From Clostridiales bacterium (lineage in GTDB: Bacteria; Bacillota; Clostridia; Oscillospirales; Oscillospiraceae): 48,849 nucleotides of DNA. Location of the stretch: positions 1 through 48,849 of the forward strand of contig JALEII010000082.1 in NCBI GenBank assembly GCA_022770345.1, written 5' to 3'. The position numbers and the translations under genes were made by a program. This document shows, one piece after another, positions 1 to 8,751 of the stretch. The notes beneath the pieces are model-generated. The model saw only the letters and a list, made by a program, of their open reading frames with translations. It made no database searches and was not told the origin of the DNA. Each line of letters starts with the position of its first letter. The first letter of the stretch is position 1.

Positions 1-45
1 TTGACGTGCGCAGGGTCAGCGGTTCGAGTCCGTTATCGTCCACCA
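1..45 (+). tRNA. 3' part of a tRNA truncated by the window edge; possibly tRNA-Val(GAC)
   Basis: T-arm AGCGG-TTCGAGT-CCGTT, acceptor ATCGTCC, discriminator A, encoded CCA. With a 5-nt variable loop the anticodon loop reads TTGACGT (GAC). The 5' half is missing, so isotype is tentative. Confidence 0.8.
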
Positions 46-52
46 CATATGA

Positions 53-100
53 AAAATCCGAACTTCTTCCCATCGGGAATGTGTTCGGATTTTCTTCTTT
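53..100 (+). terminator. Rho-independent terminator after the tRNA
   Basis: AAAATCCGAAC...GTTCGGATTTT with nested TTCCC-ATC-GGGAA, then a TTCTTCTTT tail. Confidence 0.75.
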
Positions 101-483
101 CAAAGACATTTCCGAATGATGTTTACGCCCTGAGGATTTTCCAGTCCCCGGGGTTTTCCTTTTTAACAGCAACCGGAAGATTTACAGTCCTTGATGTATC
201 GCTCCCAATCGATTGCATTGGCACGCACTTGGTGCAAACTGCTGGGGCGACGGTTGATACGAAAATCAATGCTTGAATTCTGCGTATTCTGTCTCATTTC
301 AGGGCGTTTCTGAATACCAGGATTGCGGAATCCTCATACGCGCCCCATCGTCTTTGCGGAGTAATTTGGCCGTTTCACGAACTTCATTTTTCAATCGTCC
401 AGTTTTTTCTTTTCGGGGAAAAGTTCCGGCAGGCCCGGGATTGGTTTGGCCGGGCAAATTTGAGCAATTTTGAATCCAGTCCG

Positions 484-690
484 GTGTACAAATTTCAGGG
501 CAAAGCCATGTTCATGAACGGCCACACCCGGGCCCGCGCGGCCTACTGAGTGGGGGGGCACTCTCTCAGCAACGACGCCGGGTGGTTCCTGCTGAAAGGA
601 TTTACCGAAGCGATGGCGCTGATCTATATTCCTCCGGACCAGTATTTCCCGGAATCCATGAACGAAAGATTGAAGCCGGTGTTTGCCTGA
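484..690 (+). pseudogene. Decayed ORF fragment with in-frame TGA
   Basis: VYKFQGKAMFMNGHTRARAAY*VGGHSLSNDAGWFLLKGFTEAMALIYIPPDQYFPESMNERLKPVFA*; in-frame TGA at 547-549, no start/SD. Family not recognised. Confidence 0.4.
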
Positions 691-1077
691 TGAAACCCGT
701 ACAGACCCGACGTTCTGGGGATGTTCGTCATTTCTTTAGAGAAAGCCGAATCCTGGATGCGGGAAATAGCGCTATGAAAACGCACGAATAGATATGACAA
801 TTTCGTCCCGGCTCCATCAGACAAGATTCATGTGCAAGGGAAAAACGGGATAAATTGGGATGATCACTTTGCATTTCGATTCAGAAAGAGCGATTGGGAA
901 TTTGTAAAATCGCGGGAAAACACCACTGAATTGGTTGTAGAATCCAGAAGAAATACCTCATTGCGAGGGCTTGCGAAGGACAAAGCCGGTTTTTTGTGCA
1001 GAAAAACGTATGATGTGTGAATTCTGACGAAAATATCGGTAAACCGGTTTTTGAGGGGAGGTTTACAAAGAAAAATT

Positions 1078-1108
1078 CCCCGGTCTGCCGACAGACAGAC
1101 CGGGGAAA
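1078..1108 (-). terminator. Terminator for the Fe-S protein operon
   Basis: CCCCGGTCTG-ccgacaga-CAGACCGGGG; minus strand continues AATTTTT. Confidence 0.8.
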
Positions 1109-1111
1109 ATG

Positions 1112-1801
1112 TTATGCTTTCCGGGAGAGAATACTACCGTTCAGAGAGAAGGTCACGACCTCCAGGGGAATGTTCTTTCCGGCATTGGCAAGAGCCGTTC
1201 GCACGGCCCGTTCCAGTCCGCCGCAGCAGGGGACTTCCATGCGGGTGACGGTAACGGAGCGAATGTCGTTGGATCGGAGAAGGACGGTGAGCTTTTCGGT
1301 ATAGTCCCCTTCATCCAGCTTCGGGCAGCCGATCAGCGTGATCTTCCCGGCCATAAAGCCGCTGTGGAAGTCTGCGTAGGCGTAGGCAGAACAATCGGCA
1401 GCAATCAGTAAATCGGCGCCCTGGAAATACGGCGCGTTTACAGGTACCAGACGGAGCTGACAGGGCCATTGGGCCAGCTGAGAGCCACCGGATACGGCTG
1501 CTGCAGGAGCGGTGCGGAAGCTGTGCAGGGTGTGACCGGGGCAGCCACCGCCGGAATGCGCCTTCTGCCGCCTGCTTTCCAGCACGGCGGCTTCGTTATA
1601 GGCCGGAGCCTCTCGTTCTACGAAGGAAATGGCATCTACCGGGCAGGCGGGCAGACAGTCACCCAGGCCGTCGCAGTAGTCCTCCCGCATGAGCTTTGCT
1701 TTGCCGTCCACCATGGCAATGGCCCCTTCGTGGCAGGCGGCGGCGCAGAGACCGCAGCCGGTGCATTTATCCTCGTCGATATGAATGATGCGTCGAATCA
1801 T
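1112..1801 (-). CDS. 4Fe-4S dicluster ferredoxin-domain protein
   Basis: N-terminal CTGCGLCAAACHEGAI and CDGLGDCLPACP cluster motifs; SD AAGGAG upstream. Confidence 0.85.
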   Translation of the reverse strand: MIRRIIHIDEDKCTGCGLCAAACHEGAIAMVDGKAKLMREDYCDGLGDCLPACPVDAISFVEREAPAYNEAAVLESRRQKAHSGGGCPGHTLHSFRTAPAAAVSGGSQLAQWPCQLRLVPVNAPYFQGADLLIAADCSAYAYADFHSGFMAGKITLIGCPKLDEGDYTEKLTVLLRSNDIRSVTVTRMEVPCCGGLERAVRTALANAGKNIPLEVVTFSLNGSILSRKA

Positions 1802-1834
1802 TATCAGAACTCCTTGTGTATGATAAATTCAGAA

Positions 1835-2254
1835 TCAGCCAAGTTCTTTGGATAATTCCTGAAGAAAGGATTCGCCAAAGTTCAAAATTCCAATGCCAAT
1901 TAGAACTCTGGACAGGGCCTCGCAGGGACCCTCCTGCGCCTTTTCCATGGCCCTATCCAGCAAATTCTGCTTGATTTCCCGTTCGTTTTCCGGGTCATGG
2001 GCAAGCAAATCCAGGTCAAAATCGTCGTTTTTCCCGCATGGATGGGAACATCGGGCGCAGTCTGGGGCCAGCTGGCTCTTCATGGCATGGATGGCCGGAA
2101 TTTGCCGGTCGCAGGCGTCCGGTTCCCGGCGGCACAGGGCCAGCCCGGAGCGAAGAATCTCCCGAACCTGGGGGGTAAGCAGGTGAGGATTTCCGTCCGT
2201 CACTCGTGCCAGACCGATCAGCGCTCCGACCAAATGTTTCTGGGCCGGGGTCAT
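1835..2254 (-). CDS. Conserved hypothetical Cys-containing protein (DCARCSHPCGKNDDFDLDLL)
   Basis: 139-aa ORF between two same-strand genes; 4-nt overlap with the upstream ORF. Confidence 0.75.
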   Translation of the reverse strand: MTPAQKHLVGALIGLARVTDGNPHLLTPQVREILRSGLALCRREPDACDRQIPAIHAMKSQLAPDCARCSHPCGKNDDFDLDLLAHDPENEREIKQNLLDRAMEKAQEGPCEALSRVLIGIGILNFGESFLQELSKELG

Positions 2255-2508
2255 TTTGCAGCACCCCGCTTCTGATTGGAGGCAATTTCCATCATCCGCT
2301 CATACATTTCGTCGCCCACACATTTTCGGGCATACTTACACCACTGTACGCAGCTCAGAGAATCGTTATAGGCGATAAAACCGCATTTCTCGCAGGCCAC
2401 CTGAGTGTCCGTGGAGAAAATCTCAATGACAGATCCACAGTTGGGGCAGATCTTTTCTTCCAATGTAGGCGTCCGGGGCTTGCCCTGGCAGCCTTCCATG
2501 ATCGTCAT
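2251..2508 (-). CDS. Small zinc-ribbon-like protein (85 aa)
   Basis: MTIMEGCQGKPRTPTLEEKICPNCGSVIEIF...CEKCGF; CxxC pairs; SD (GGAGGT) before the ATG at 2508. The track start at 2982 is too long. Confidence 0.75.
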   Translation of the reverse strand: MTIMEGCQGKPRTPTLEEKICPNCGSVIEIFSTDTQVACEKCGFIAYNDSLSCVQWCKYARKCVGDEMYERMMEIASNQKRGAAK

Positions 2509-2846
2509 TTCCAAGCACCTCCTTGATTTTCCAATGACATTATACCATACGGAAGCGAATTTGTCTGTTGAAATTTCAACATGGGAGGAAAATAATGAAT
2601 AAAAACGAAGAAACAGTCCTCCTGATCTGTCCGATGTTTGCGGACGTCGGCTCGGAGGCCCTGAGTGCCGTGCCGGCCCGTCAGGGCGCACGGCGCATGG
2701 ATGCGAAGAAGGGGAAGATTGTCCTTCAGCGAGGGAGAACCGCCCCTTTTTGTGGGCGTTATTCTGTCCGGGGCTGGAGCTGGTCCGCACGGACTCTTTC
2801 GGAAAACGGACCAGGGAAAGAGTGGTTTCCGCAACGAAAACTGTGT

Positions 2847-3569
2847 TTATCCACCTGGACGCATCCACCTTGCGTTTTCGCTGAGGACCTGGGCCAGCCG
2901 GGCGATGAACAATTTGTTGGTGGGACATTCGGAGTTTGTGCCAAAATAGCTGTTCCAGAGAATGGGATTCCGCTGGACCCATGCGTCCTGGATGGCAGAG
3001 CGGATGGAACGCTCCACGCTTTTGTAGTTTCCAATGCCCAAAAAACGCGCAATGGACGGATATAACTCCTTGGAGAGGCTCTGCTGGGGATCATGAGCAT
3101 AAAGGGGGATACCTGTTAAAAGAGCCCGGAACCCATCCCGTTTGGGGGATAGACCCAAAACCTGCATGATGTGGCCGGAAATGGCGTCCGGGGTATTCGG
3201 GACATCCAGGGAAGCGGTTTGGCGGAGCATATTTTTCAGATGCCCCACGATCACCGGAACGCTGCATGGCTTCATGAGCAGGTATCCGACCCCCATATCC
3301 GACAGATACCGTTGGACATATCCGCTGGAAAAGCCCGTAATGACCAGAACGCAGGGCGGCAAGTGCTGGATGTGTAGTCGCAGCAGAGACAGACCGTCCA
3401 GATCCGGCAGACACAGGTCCAGGATCATCGCATCAAAGGCCATGGAGGAGAGAAACAGGGACGCCTCCGTGGCATTGCCCGCACAATACAGTTCGCATTG
3501 CCCATCCAATGCGCTCAGCAGTGGCCTTCGATATTCTTCATCCGACTCCACAATGAGAACCTTGTGCAT
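2847..3569 (-). CDS. Divergent Spo0A-like response regulator (receiver + Spo0A_C-type domain)
   Basis: Receiver VLIVESDEE, LDLCLPDLDG, VITGF, LMKPC; C-terminus ELYPSIARFLGI..YKSVERSIRSAIQDAW...YFG..SECPTNKLFIARLAQVL aligns with Spo0A. Start taken at MHKVLIVES (3569). Confidence 0.85.
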   Translation of the reverse strand: MHKVLIVESDEEYRRPLLSALDGQCELYCAGNATEASLFLSSMAFDAMILDLCLPDLDGLSLLRLHIQHLPPCVLVITGFSSGYVQRYLSDMGVGYLLMKPCSVPVIVGHLKNMLRQTASLDVPNTPDAISGHIMQVLGLSPKRDGFRALLTGIPLYAHDPQQSLSKELYPSIARFLGIGNYKSVERSIRSAIQDAWVQRNPILWNSYFGTNSECPTNKLFIARLAQVLSENARWMRPGG

Positions 3570-3691
3570 GTTTCCTGCATCCCTTTCCAAAGTATGCGGA
3601 TAGGATAGCACAAAATCTGTATAAATTCAATCCGTTCGTAGGTGCATGCGGATATAAACCAATTTCAAAACTGCACAAATCACCTAATATG

Positions 3692-3724
3692 CCATATTAT
3701 ATTCGGTAATACGTCGGAATATGG
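3692..3724. repeat. CCATATT...AATATGG inverted repeat upstream of the Spo0A-like paralogue
   Basis: 7-bp perfect arms at 3692-3698 and 3718-3724 with an overlapping ATATTC/GAATAT pair. Confidence 0.45.
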
Positions 3725-3773
3725 AAGCAAATATGGGGATTTTGGAAAAATACGTCAAATTGAATAAAAGTAG

Positions 3774-3806
3774 GCTCCGCAGTCCGAAAAACTGCGGAGC
3801 TTTTTG
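3774..3806. terminator. Terminator between the YfhO-like gene and the Spo0A-like gene
   Basis: GCTCCGCAGT-ccgaaaa-ACTGCGGAGC then TTTTT. Confidence 0.75.
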
Positions 3807-3827
3807 AAGGAACGCGTTAATGTGTGT

Positions 3828-6518
3828 TTACTTCTTTCGGGCTTCGTAGCGGCCAATGGTCTTCTGGGGCTTGCGGCACAGGTAGACAAAAACGCCGAAC
3901 ATCACGAAGCAGGCCAGACTGATCTTCCACCCCAGAGTGAAAGCGGTATTGGAATAGGTGAAGGTAACGGTGTGTTCCCCGGCGGACAGGGGAATGGCGA
4001 TCATGGCCCCGCCGACCAAAGTCACGGCAGCAGGGGAGCCGTCCACGCTGATCTTCCAGTTGCCGTTCTGGGGAACGGAGGTGTAGAGAAGACCATCTCG
4101 GTTGCAGGTGATGCTGCCGGACAGTTTCGTGGCCGAGAAGATGGAGGGGTCATAAGTGGAGGCGGAAAGGACGTTGTAAGCCTGCCGGAGCATGGCCTCG
4201 TCCAGCACGGCAGCCAGCACTGTAATGGAGCCGTTTTTTCCGGCGGTGCAGTCCAGCCGGATCTCCACCTTATCGCCCGCCTTTACCTGGCACACGCTGA
4301 GCATCAAGGGCAGGGAATAGCTCTTGGAATAAATCTCGGTGCCGTTGACGCTGACCCGGTAGCTGTTCCGGGCGGACAGGTTCAGGTCAATGCAGAGCAG
4401 GCCGTCCCGGTTCGGGGTGTAGGTGTAGACCACTGTGCCGCTGCTGCCGGAGCAGGTGTAGGAACAGCTGCCCAAGGATGACTGGGAGGAAATGACCGCA
4501 CCGCCCTCGGCGGCTACGTTCAAGGTCTCACTGTCCAGTACGTTCCACGCATTGCCTACCCCGGAGGCGGCGGTCAGCAGCCGGTTCTGGAAGGTGAAGT
4601 TGTCCACATTGCTGTTCCAGTCCAGGTCGGAAAGCTCGCTGTTGGCCAGGAAGCCCAGGGGCAGATAGGCGTTGTTTTCCAGCAGGTACACGTCGCCATA
4701 ATGATGGACCTCCGTGAAGTAATTATTTTCCTTCATGGCTGAGGACCCGCCTCGCTCCAGCATATACTTGAGCCCCAGGAACAGATTGTTGATGGGGGAA
4801 CTTTCTTCGAAGCAGTAACGATTATAGGTATTTTTGGCCCCGTAGCCCAGCCGCTGCATGAATTCCGTCACATGGACGTTGGCGGAACTGGTGAAGGTGG
4901 AAATGCCGTTGTAGCCGTTCAAAGCGCCATCGTTCAGGGTCTGGGAATGGGTGACCTCCGCTCGGTAGAAGGGAGTATTGCTTTCCCGCTCGTCCATGTA
5001 GCGAATCATGGAGGCGGCGTAGGTGGTTCCGCTGGGATAATTTGCGACATAAGTGGCCGGGAAGCGGACTCCAAAATTTACCACATTCACTGCCACTTCC
5101 AGCAGCATCATGCCCAGAAATACCCCGGACGCGGTGCGGCGATTGCCAATCTCCCGGAGGAGATACCTTTTCCGCACCTCCGGGTCCTCTTCGGTGGGGG
5201 CCGTCTCCTTTTTCAGGAACAGCAGGAACATGACGGTATAGAATACCAGAAACACGCCGTTATAGGCCAGAAACACCGGGTCCGTCCGCTTGTCGGAGCA
5301 GGCGAAGATCAGTGCCGCCATGGCAGCGCTCAACAGCACCTGCCAATGCTGGAACTGCCGCCGGAGGGTATAGGCCCGGTAGGCCTGGACCAGCAGCACG
5401 AAGCTGAACAGGAAGCTGAACCGGTAGGGGATCATGTTGGTAAAGTGGAAGCCGTGCCAAATGTAGTCAAGCTGCCGCAGAATGAAGCTGAGCATGAAGA
5501 ACAGCAGCATTCCGAGCGTGCAGAGTTTTTCCCGCAGCTTGATCTTGGGGCTGGTGAGGCTCAGACAGGCCAGCATGACCGTGGCCACGCCGCAGTACAG
5601 GTTCGGCAGGCCCTCCTTGAATGTGGGCTCCAGCCCGCCGCCCATGTTTCCGGCCACCTGCCGCATGGCATCCAGCAATCCCTTCCAGGTGTTGGAAGAT
5701 GCGATATTCAGCTTGAAGCCATGGGGGAACTGGTTTACGCTGGACTGAGTTTGCTGCAATGCCGACAGGGCGGGCAGTTCCAGAATGGCGGTCATACCGA
5801 TGGCCAGAGCGGAGAACAGGGCCATCCGCAGCAGGTCCTCAAAGAACCGGCTTGCCTTCTTGCAGCAGAGGATCTCATAGACGAAGAAGCACAGCAGCAC
5901 GAAAATGCAGGTGAAGAAGCCGATGTAATAGTTGGCGAAAATGGACAGGAACAGGGTCAGGGTGTACAGGGCGAAGCGGTTCTGCCGCAGCAGCTGCACC
6001 ATGCCCAGCATCACGAGAGGCAGCAGGGCAAAGGTATCCAGCCACATGACGTTCCACTGATACCCCAGCGCCCAGGCACACAGACCGTAAAAGCTGCCGA
6101 AAAGAATCAGGGAAGCGTCGTTTTTCCGGAAAATGGCTTTCAGGAAAATGGCAAAAAAGCAGCTGGCAAGCCCTAACTTGATGGGCACCAGCAGGGAGAA
6201 ATACCCCAGCAGCCACCCCTCCGGCAGCAGCACGCTGACGAGATTCAGCGGCGAGGCCAGATAGTAGGAGATAAGACCCAGATAGTCCATGCCCAGACCC
6301 ACGCTCCAGGTGTAGAGCAGTCCGCTGCCGGAGCGGATGGCCTTCCGGAAGGCCACGAAGAAGGGGTAATACTGGTGGTACATATCCGAGTAGAGCATGG
6401 AATACTGCCCGAAGGGCGCATAGCCGCCGATCACCATGACCGTCAGCAGCCCCACGAAGGGCAGGGCAAAGGCAAGGGCCGGGTAATTCCACTTTCGATT
6501 CTGTCCGCTCAAACGCAT
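3828..6518 (-). CDS. YfhO-family multi-TM membrane protein
   Basis: MRLSGQNRKWNYPALAFALPFVGLLTVMVIGGYAPFGQYSMLYSDMYHQYYPFF... with many hydrophobic segments. Start set at the ATG 6516-6518 with GGGGGAG SD; track extension to 6926 rejected. Confidence 0.85.
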   Translation of the reverse strand: MRLSGQNRKWNYPALAFALPFVGLLTVMVIGGYAPFGQYSMLYSDMYHQYYPFFVAFRKAIRSGSGLLYTWSVGLGMDYLGLISYYLASPLNLVSVLLPEGWLLGYFSLLVPIKLGLASCFFAIFLKAIFRKNDASLILFGSFYGLCAWALGYQWNVMWLDTFALLPLVMLGMVQLLRQNRFALYTLTLFLSIFANYYIGFFTCIFVLLCFFVYEILCCKKASRFFEDLLRMALFSALAIGMTAILELPALSALQQTQSSVNQFPHGFKLNIASSNTWKGLLDAMRQVAGNMGGGLEPTFKEGLPNLYCGVATVMLACLSLTSPKIKLREKLCTLGMLLFFMLSFILRQLDYIWHGFHFTNMIPYRFSFLFSFVLLVQAYRAYTLRRQFQHWQVLLSAAMAALIFACSDKRTDPVFLAYNGVFLVFYTVMFLLFLKKETAPTEEDPEVRKRYLLREIGNRRTASGVFLGMMLLEVAVNVVNFGVRFPATYVANYPSGTTYAASMIRYMDERESNTPFYRAEVTHSQTLNDGALNGYNGISTFTSSANVHVTEFMQRLGYGAKNTYNRYCFEESSPINNLFLGLKYMLERGGSSAMKENNYFTEVHHYGDVYLLENNAYLPLGFLANSELSDLDWNSNVDNFTFQNRLLTAASGVGNAWNVLDSETLNVAAEGGAVISSQSSLGSCSYTCSGSSGTVVYTYTPNRDGLLCIDLNLSARNSYRVSVNGTEIYSKSYSLPLMLSVCQVKAGDKVEIRLDCTAGKNGSITVLAAVLDEAMLRQAYNVLSASTYDPSIFSATKLSGSITCNRDGLLYTSVPQNGNWKISVDGSPAAVTLVGGAMIAIPLSAGEHTVTFTYSNTAFTLGWKISLACFVMFGVFVYLCRKPQKTIGRYEARKK

Positions 6519-6565
6519 GGTGCTTCTCCCCCAACACTTAATAGATGATATTAGATGGTGCAGAT

Positions 6566-6594
6566 AGTATACCACGGCAAATGCCGGTGGTAAA
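6566..6594 (-). promoter_or_regulatory. sigma-A-type promoter of the YfhO-like gene overlapping an inverted repeat
   Basis: Minus strand TTTACC-N17-TATACT; spacer carries TACCA-CGGCA-aa-TGCCG-g-TGGTA (6570-6592). Confidence 0.65.
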
Positions 6595-6647
6595 GGGCCA
6601 ATGCAAAAAAATGAGGCCCTTAAGAAAAGATTAAATTTTTCTGCCTC

Positions 6648-6676
6648 TTGACAGAAAAGACCGAAATGAATATAAT
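6648..6676 (+). promoter_or_regulatory. Consensus sigma-A promoter TTGACA-N17-TATAAT
   Basis: TTGACA 6648-6653, 17-nt spacer, TATAAT 6671-6676. Confidence 0.9.
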
Positions 6677-6713
6677 TCGTGCCATGAATGAGAAAAAGAG
6701 AGGACGAGGTTCT

Positions 6714-8633
6714 ATGCCGGCGCATACGCCGCTTTCCCGGGAGAAAAAGAAGAAACTGAAAACACTTGGCAGTATGGTGGGGGCCTACACCCTGCCGGAA
6801 TTCGTGGCCTTCTGCTTTCTGGAGCTGGGGCCGGCCATCCTGGATGGGGCGGGCATGACCGTGTGGCCCCTGATATTCGGACTGGTCTGGGCCGTTTGCT
6901 GGACGGCGTTGCTGACCCTGCTGCACAGGCGGGCCGGGCGTATCGTGTTCGGCGTCAGCTACTATATTCTGACCATTTATGCCCTGGTGGAAACTGGGTA
7001 CTACTTATTATTCGGGGAAATGCTCTGGCTCTCGGACTTCCGGTATGCTTCCGAAGGCTCCGACTATCTGGGCGTTCTTCTGGAATACCCCTGGACCTGG
7101 TGGCTGGGGGCTGCGGCCATGATCGCAGTTGGCGTGCTGATTTTGCGGAAATTCCCGGAATTTTCACGGAAAAAGCGAGAAAAGTACATTGCCTCCGGCG
7201 CCTTGGCGGCGGGAATCCTGACGCTTTTCGTTCTTCCTTACGCCGTATTCCTGGGGGACCGGCACATCCGCTTCTCCGGCTCGGATTTTGGTAGGTCCCA
7301 GGCATCTCAGGCGGCATACGAGGATATGTTCAACGCCTACCGGCTCTATCGCATCTGCGGACTTTCCCAGACCGGGGCCAAGGACTTGCTGGAAAACCAG
7401 ATGTTTCCTCGGATGCCCTGGTACACCAACGGCCGGGAGCATACCTGGCAGACTATTGACGAGTATTTTGAGAGCCGCCCGGAGCACATGGCCAACGCCA
7501 TGACCGGCAAGCTGGCGGGAAAGAACGTGATTCTTGTGCTGATGGAATCCATGGATGACTGGGCCGTCGGAGAGAATACTCCGACGATCTGCCGCCTGAT
7601 GGAGCAAGGCGTGAATTTCACGAACTTTTACACCCCCGGCTACGGTGGCGTGCGGACCTTCAATTCCGAGTTCTGTATGAACACCGGTTCCTTCCTGTCC
7701 GGTGCGGGAGGCTATGCCTTTGACTATGTGACCAACGATTTTTCTCAGTCCCTGGCCCACCGGCTCACGGATGCAGGATATTCCGCACTGGAATTTCACT
7801 ATAATTCCCCGGATTTTTACAGCCGTGGAGTCTTTGCTCCAGCCTTGGGCTATGAGCGCTATGTGTCCTTCGAGGATTATGTGGAGGACGAGGACGACCT
7901 GTTCAGCGACACGACGGTGTTCGACAATGCCGCCCTTGCGGACCTGTTCTTCCGGAAAACGGACCTGCGGTTCAACTTCTATGTGACCCGGTCCGCCCAC
8001 CTGAGTTATACCTATAATGAAGTCCTCAGCGACTGGGGCTTGAGGCAGTACCCGGAGTACAAAGGGCTAACCGGCAACGAGGAGACCGACTGTATGATGC
8101 TGAAAGCACGGCTGGTGGACGATTTCTTCGCCCGGCTTCTGGAAGAATTGGAGCAGCGGGGCGAACTGGAAAACACCGTCATCGTGGGTGTTACGGACCA
8201 TTACAGCTACGGCATTCAGGACCATGAATTGCTGTTGGAGGTCTCCGGGGTGGACGACGATTTGCTTCTGGAAAAGACTCCCTGCTTCATCTGGAGCACC
8301 GGCCTGGAGCATCAAGAGGTGGACAAGACCCTGAATACCTCGGACCTGCTGCCTACCCTCCTGAATCTGCTGGGTGTGGACAGCGCATACAACTATCTGG
8401 GCCGGGATGCCTTTGACAGCAGCTATCCGGGCTACGCTGTGTTCCCGGACGGCAGCTGGGTCAACCGGGGGGTGGCTTATAACGTCTCCAACGGCCGGGT
8501 GATGATCCTCAGCGACGATGCGCCCGCTATGAACCGCCAGCGCCGCAAGACCATGAATGAGATTGCCGCCACGTTTATCAAAATCAACAACCTGATCCTG
8601 GAAGGGGATTACTACCTTTCCCGGGACGAATGA
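6714..8633 (+). CDS. LTA synthase/sulfatase-family membrane enzyme
   Basis: N-terminal TM helices, then NVILVLMESMDDW, YGGVRTFNSEFCMNTG (likely catalytic Thr) and VGVTDHYSYG. Start moved to 6714 because the track start lies in the -35 hexamer. Confidence 0.85.
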   Translation: MPAHTPLSREKKKKLKTLGSMVGAYTLPEFVAFCFLELGPAILDGAGMTVWPLIFGLVWAVCWTALLTLLHRRAGRIVFGVSYYILTIYALVETGYYLLFGEMLWLSDFRYASEGSDYLGVLLEYPWTWWLGAAAMIAVGVLILRKFPEFSRKKREKYIASGALAAGILTLFVLPYAVFLGDRHIRFSGSDFGRSQASQAAYEDMFNAYRLYRICGLSQTGAKDLLENQMFPRMPWYTNGREHTWQTIDEYFESRPEHMANAMTGKLAGKNVILVLMESMDDWAVGENTPTICRLMEQGVNFTNFYTPGYGGVRTFNSEFCMNTGSFLSGAGGYAFDYVTNDFSQSLAHRLTDAGYSALEFHYNSPDFYSRGVFAPALGYERYVSFEDYVEDEDDLFSDTTVFDNAALADLFFRKTDLRFNFYVTRSAHLSYTYNEVLSDWGLRQYPEYKGLTGNEETDCMMLKARLVDDFFARLLEELEQRGELENTVIVGVTDHYSYGIQDHELLLEVSGVDDDLLLEKTPCFIWSTGLEHQEVDKTLNTSDLLPTLLNLLGVDSAYNYLGRDAFDSSYPGYAVFPDGSWVNRGVAYNVSNGRVMILSDDAPAMNRQRRKTMNEIAATFIKINNLILEGDYYLSRDE

Positions 8634-8639
8634 CCGTAA

Positions 8640-8670
8640 GCGCCGCCGGAAATCCCGGCGGCGCCTTTTC
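8640..8670 (+). terminator. Terminator
   Basis: GCGCCGCCGG-aaatc-CCGGCGGCGC CTTTTC. Confidence 0.85.
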
Positions 8671-8682
8671 GGAAGAATCCTG

Positions 8683-8710
8683 TTGCGTTTTGCGTTATAT
8701 TTGGTATAAT
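8683..8710 (+). promoter_or_regulatory. Promoter of galT
   Basis: TTGCGT-N16-TATAAT. Confidence 0.6.
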
Positions 8711-8751
8711 AGAGAAAAATGCCGGGTCTCCCGGCCACAGGAGGAGCAATC

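Noticed and set aside
547-549. In-frame TGA as selenocysteine or recoding
   Set aside because: No SECIS-like hairpin after the codon was evident and a neighbouring fragment also has a TGA; pseudogene decay is simpler.
1-1100. Integrated element at the tRNA
   Set aside because: No integrase, no duplicated tRNA 3' end found in the window; only decayed fragments.
2568-3065. Plus-strand ORFs of 94-165 aa near the Spo0A-like gene
   Set aside because: Partly antisense to the regulator gene, no SD or family match; interval 2509-2846 left as non-coding.
3804-4481. 225-aa plus-strand ORF
   Set aside because: Overlaps the 3' end of the YfhO-like gene antisense; Gly/Val/His-rich with no domain.
4872-6176. 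434-aa plus-strand ORF
   Set aside because: Antisense to the YfhO-like membrane protein; Q/G/H-rich translation is the complement of Leu/Ala codons.
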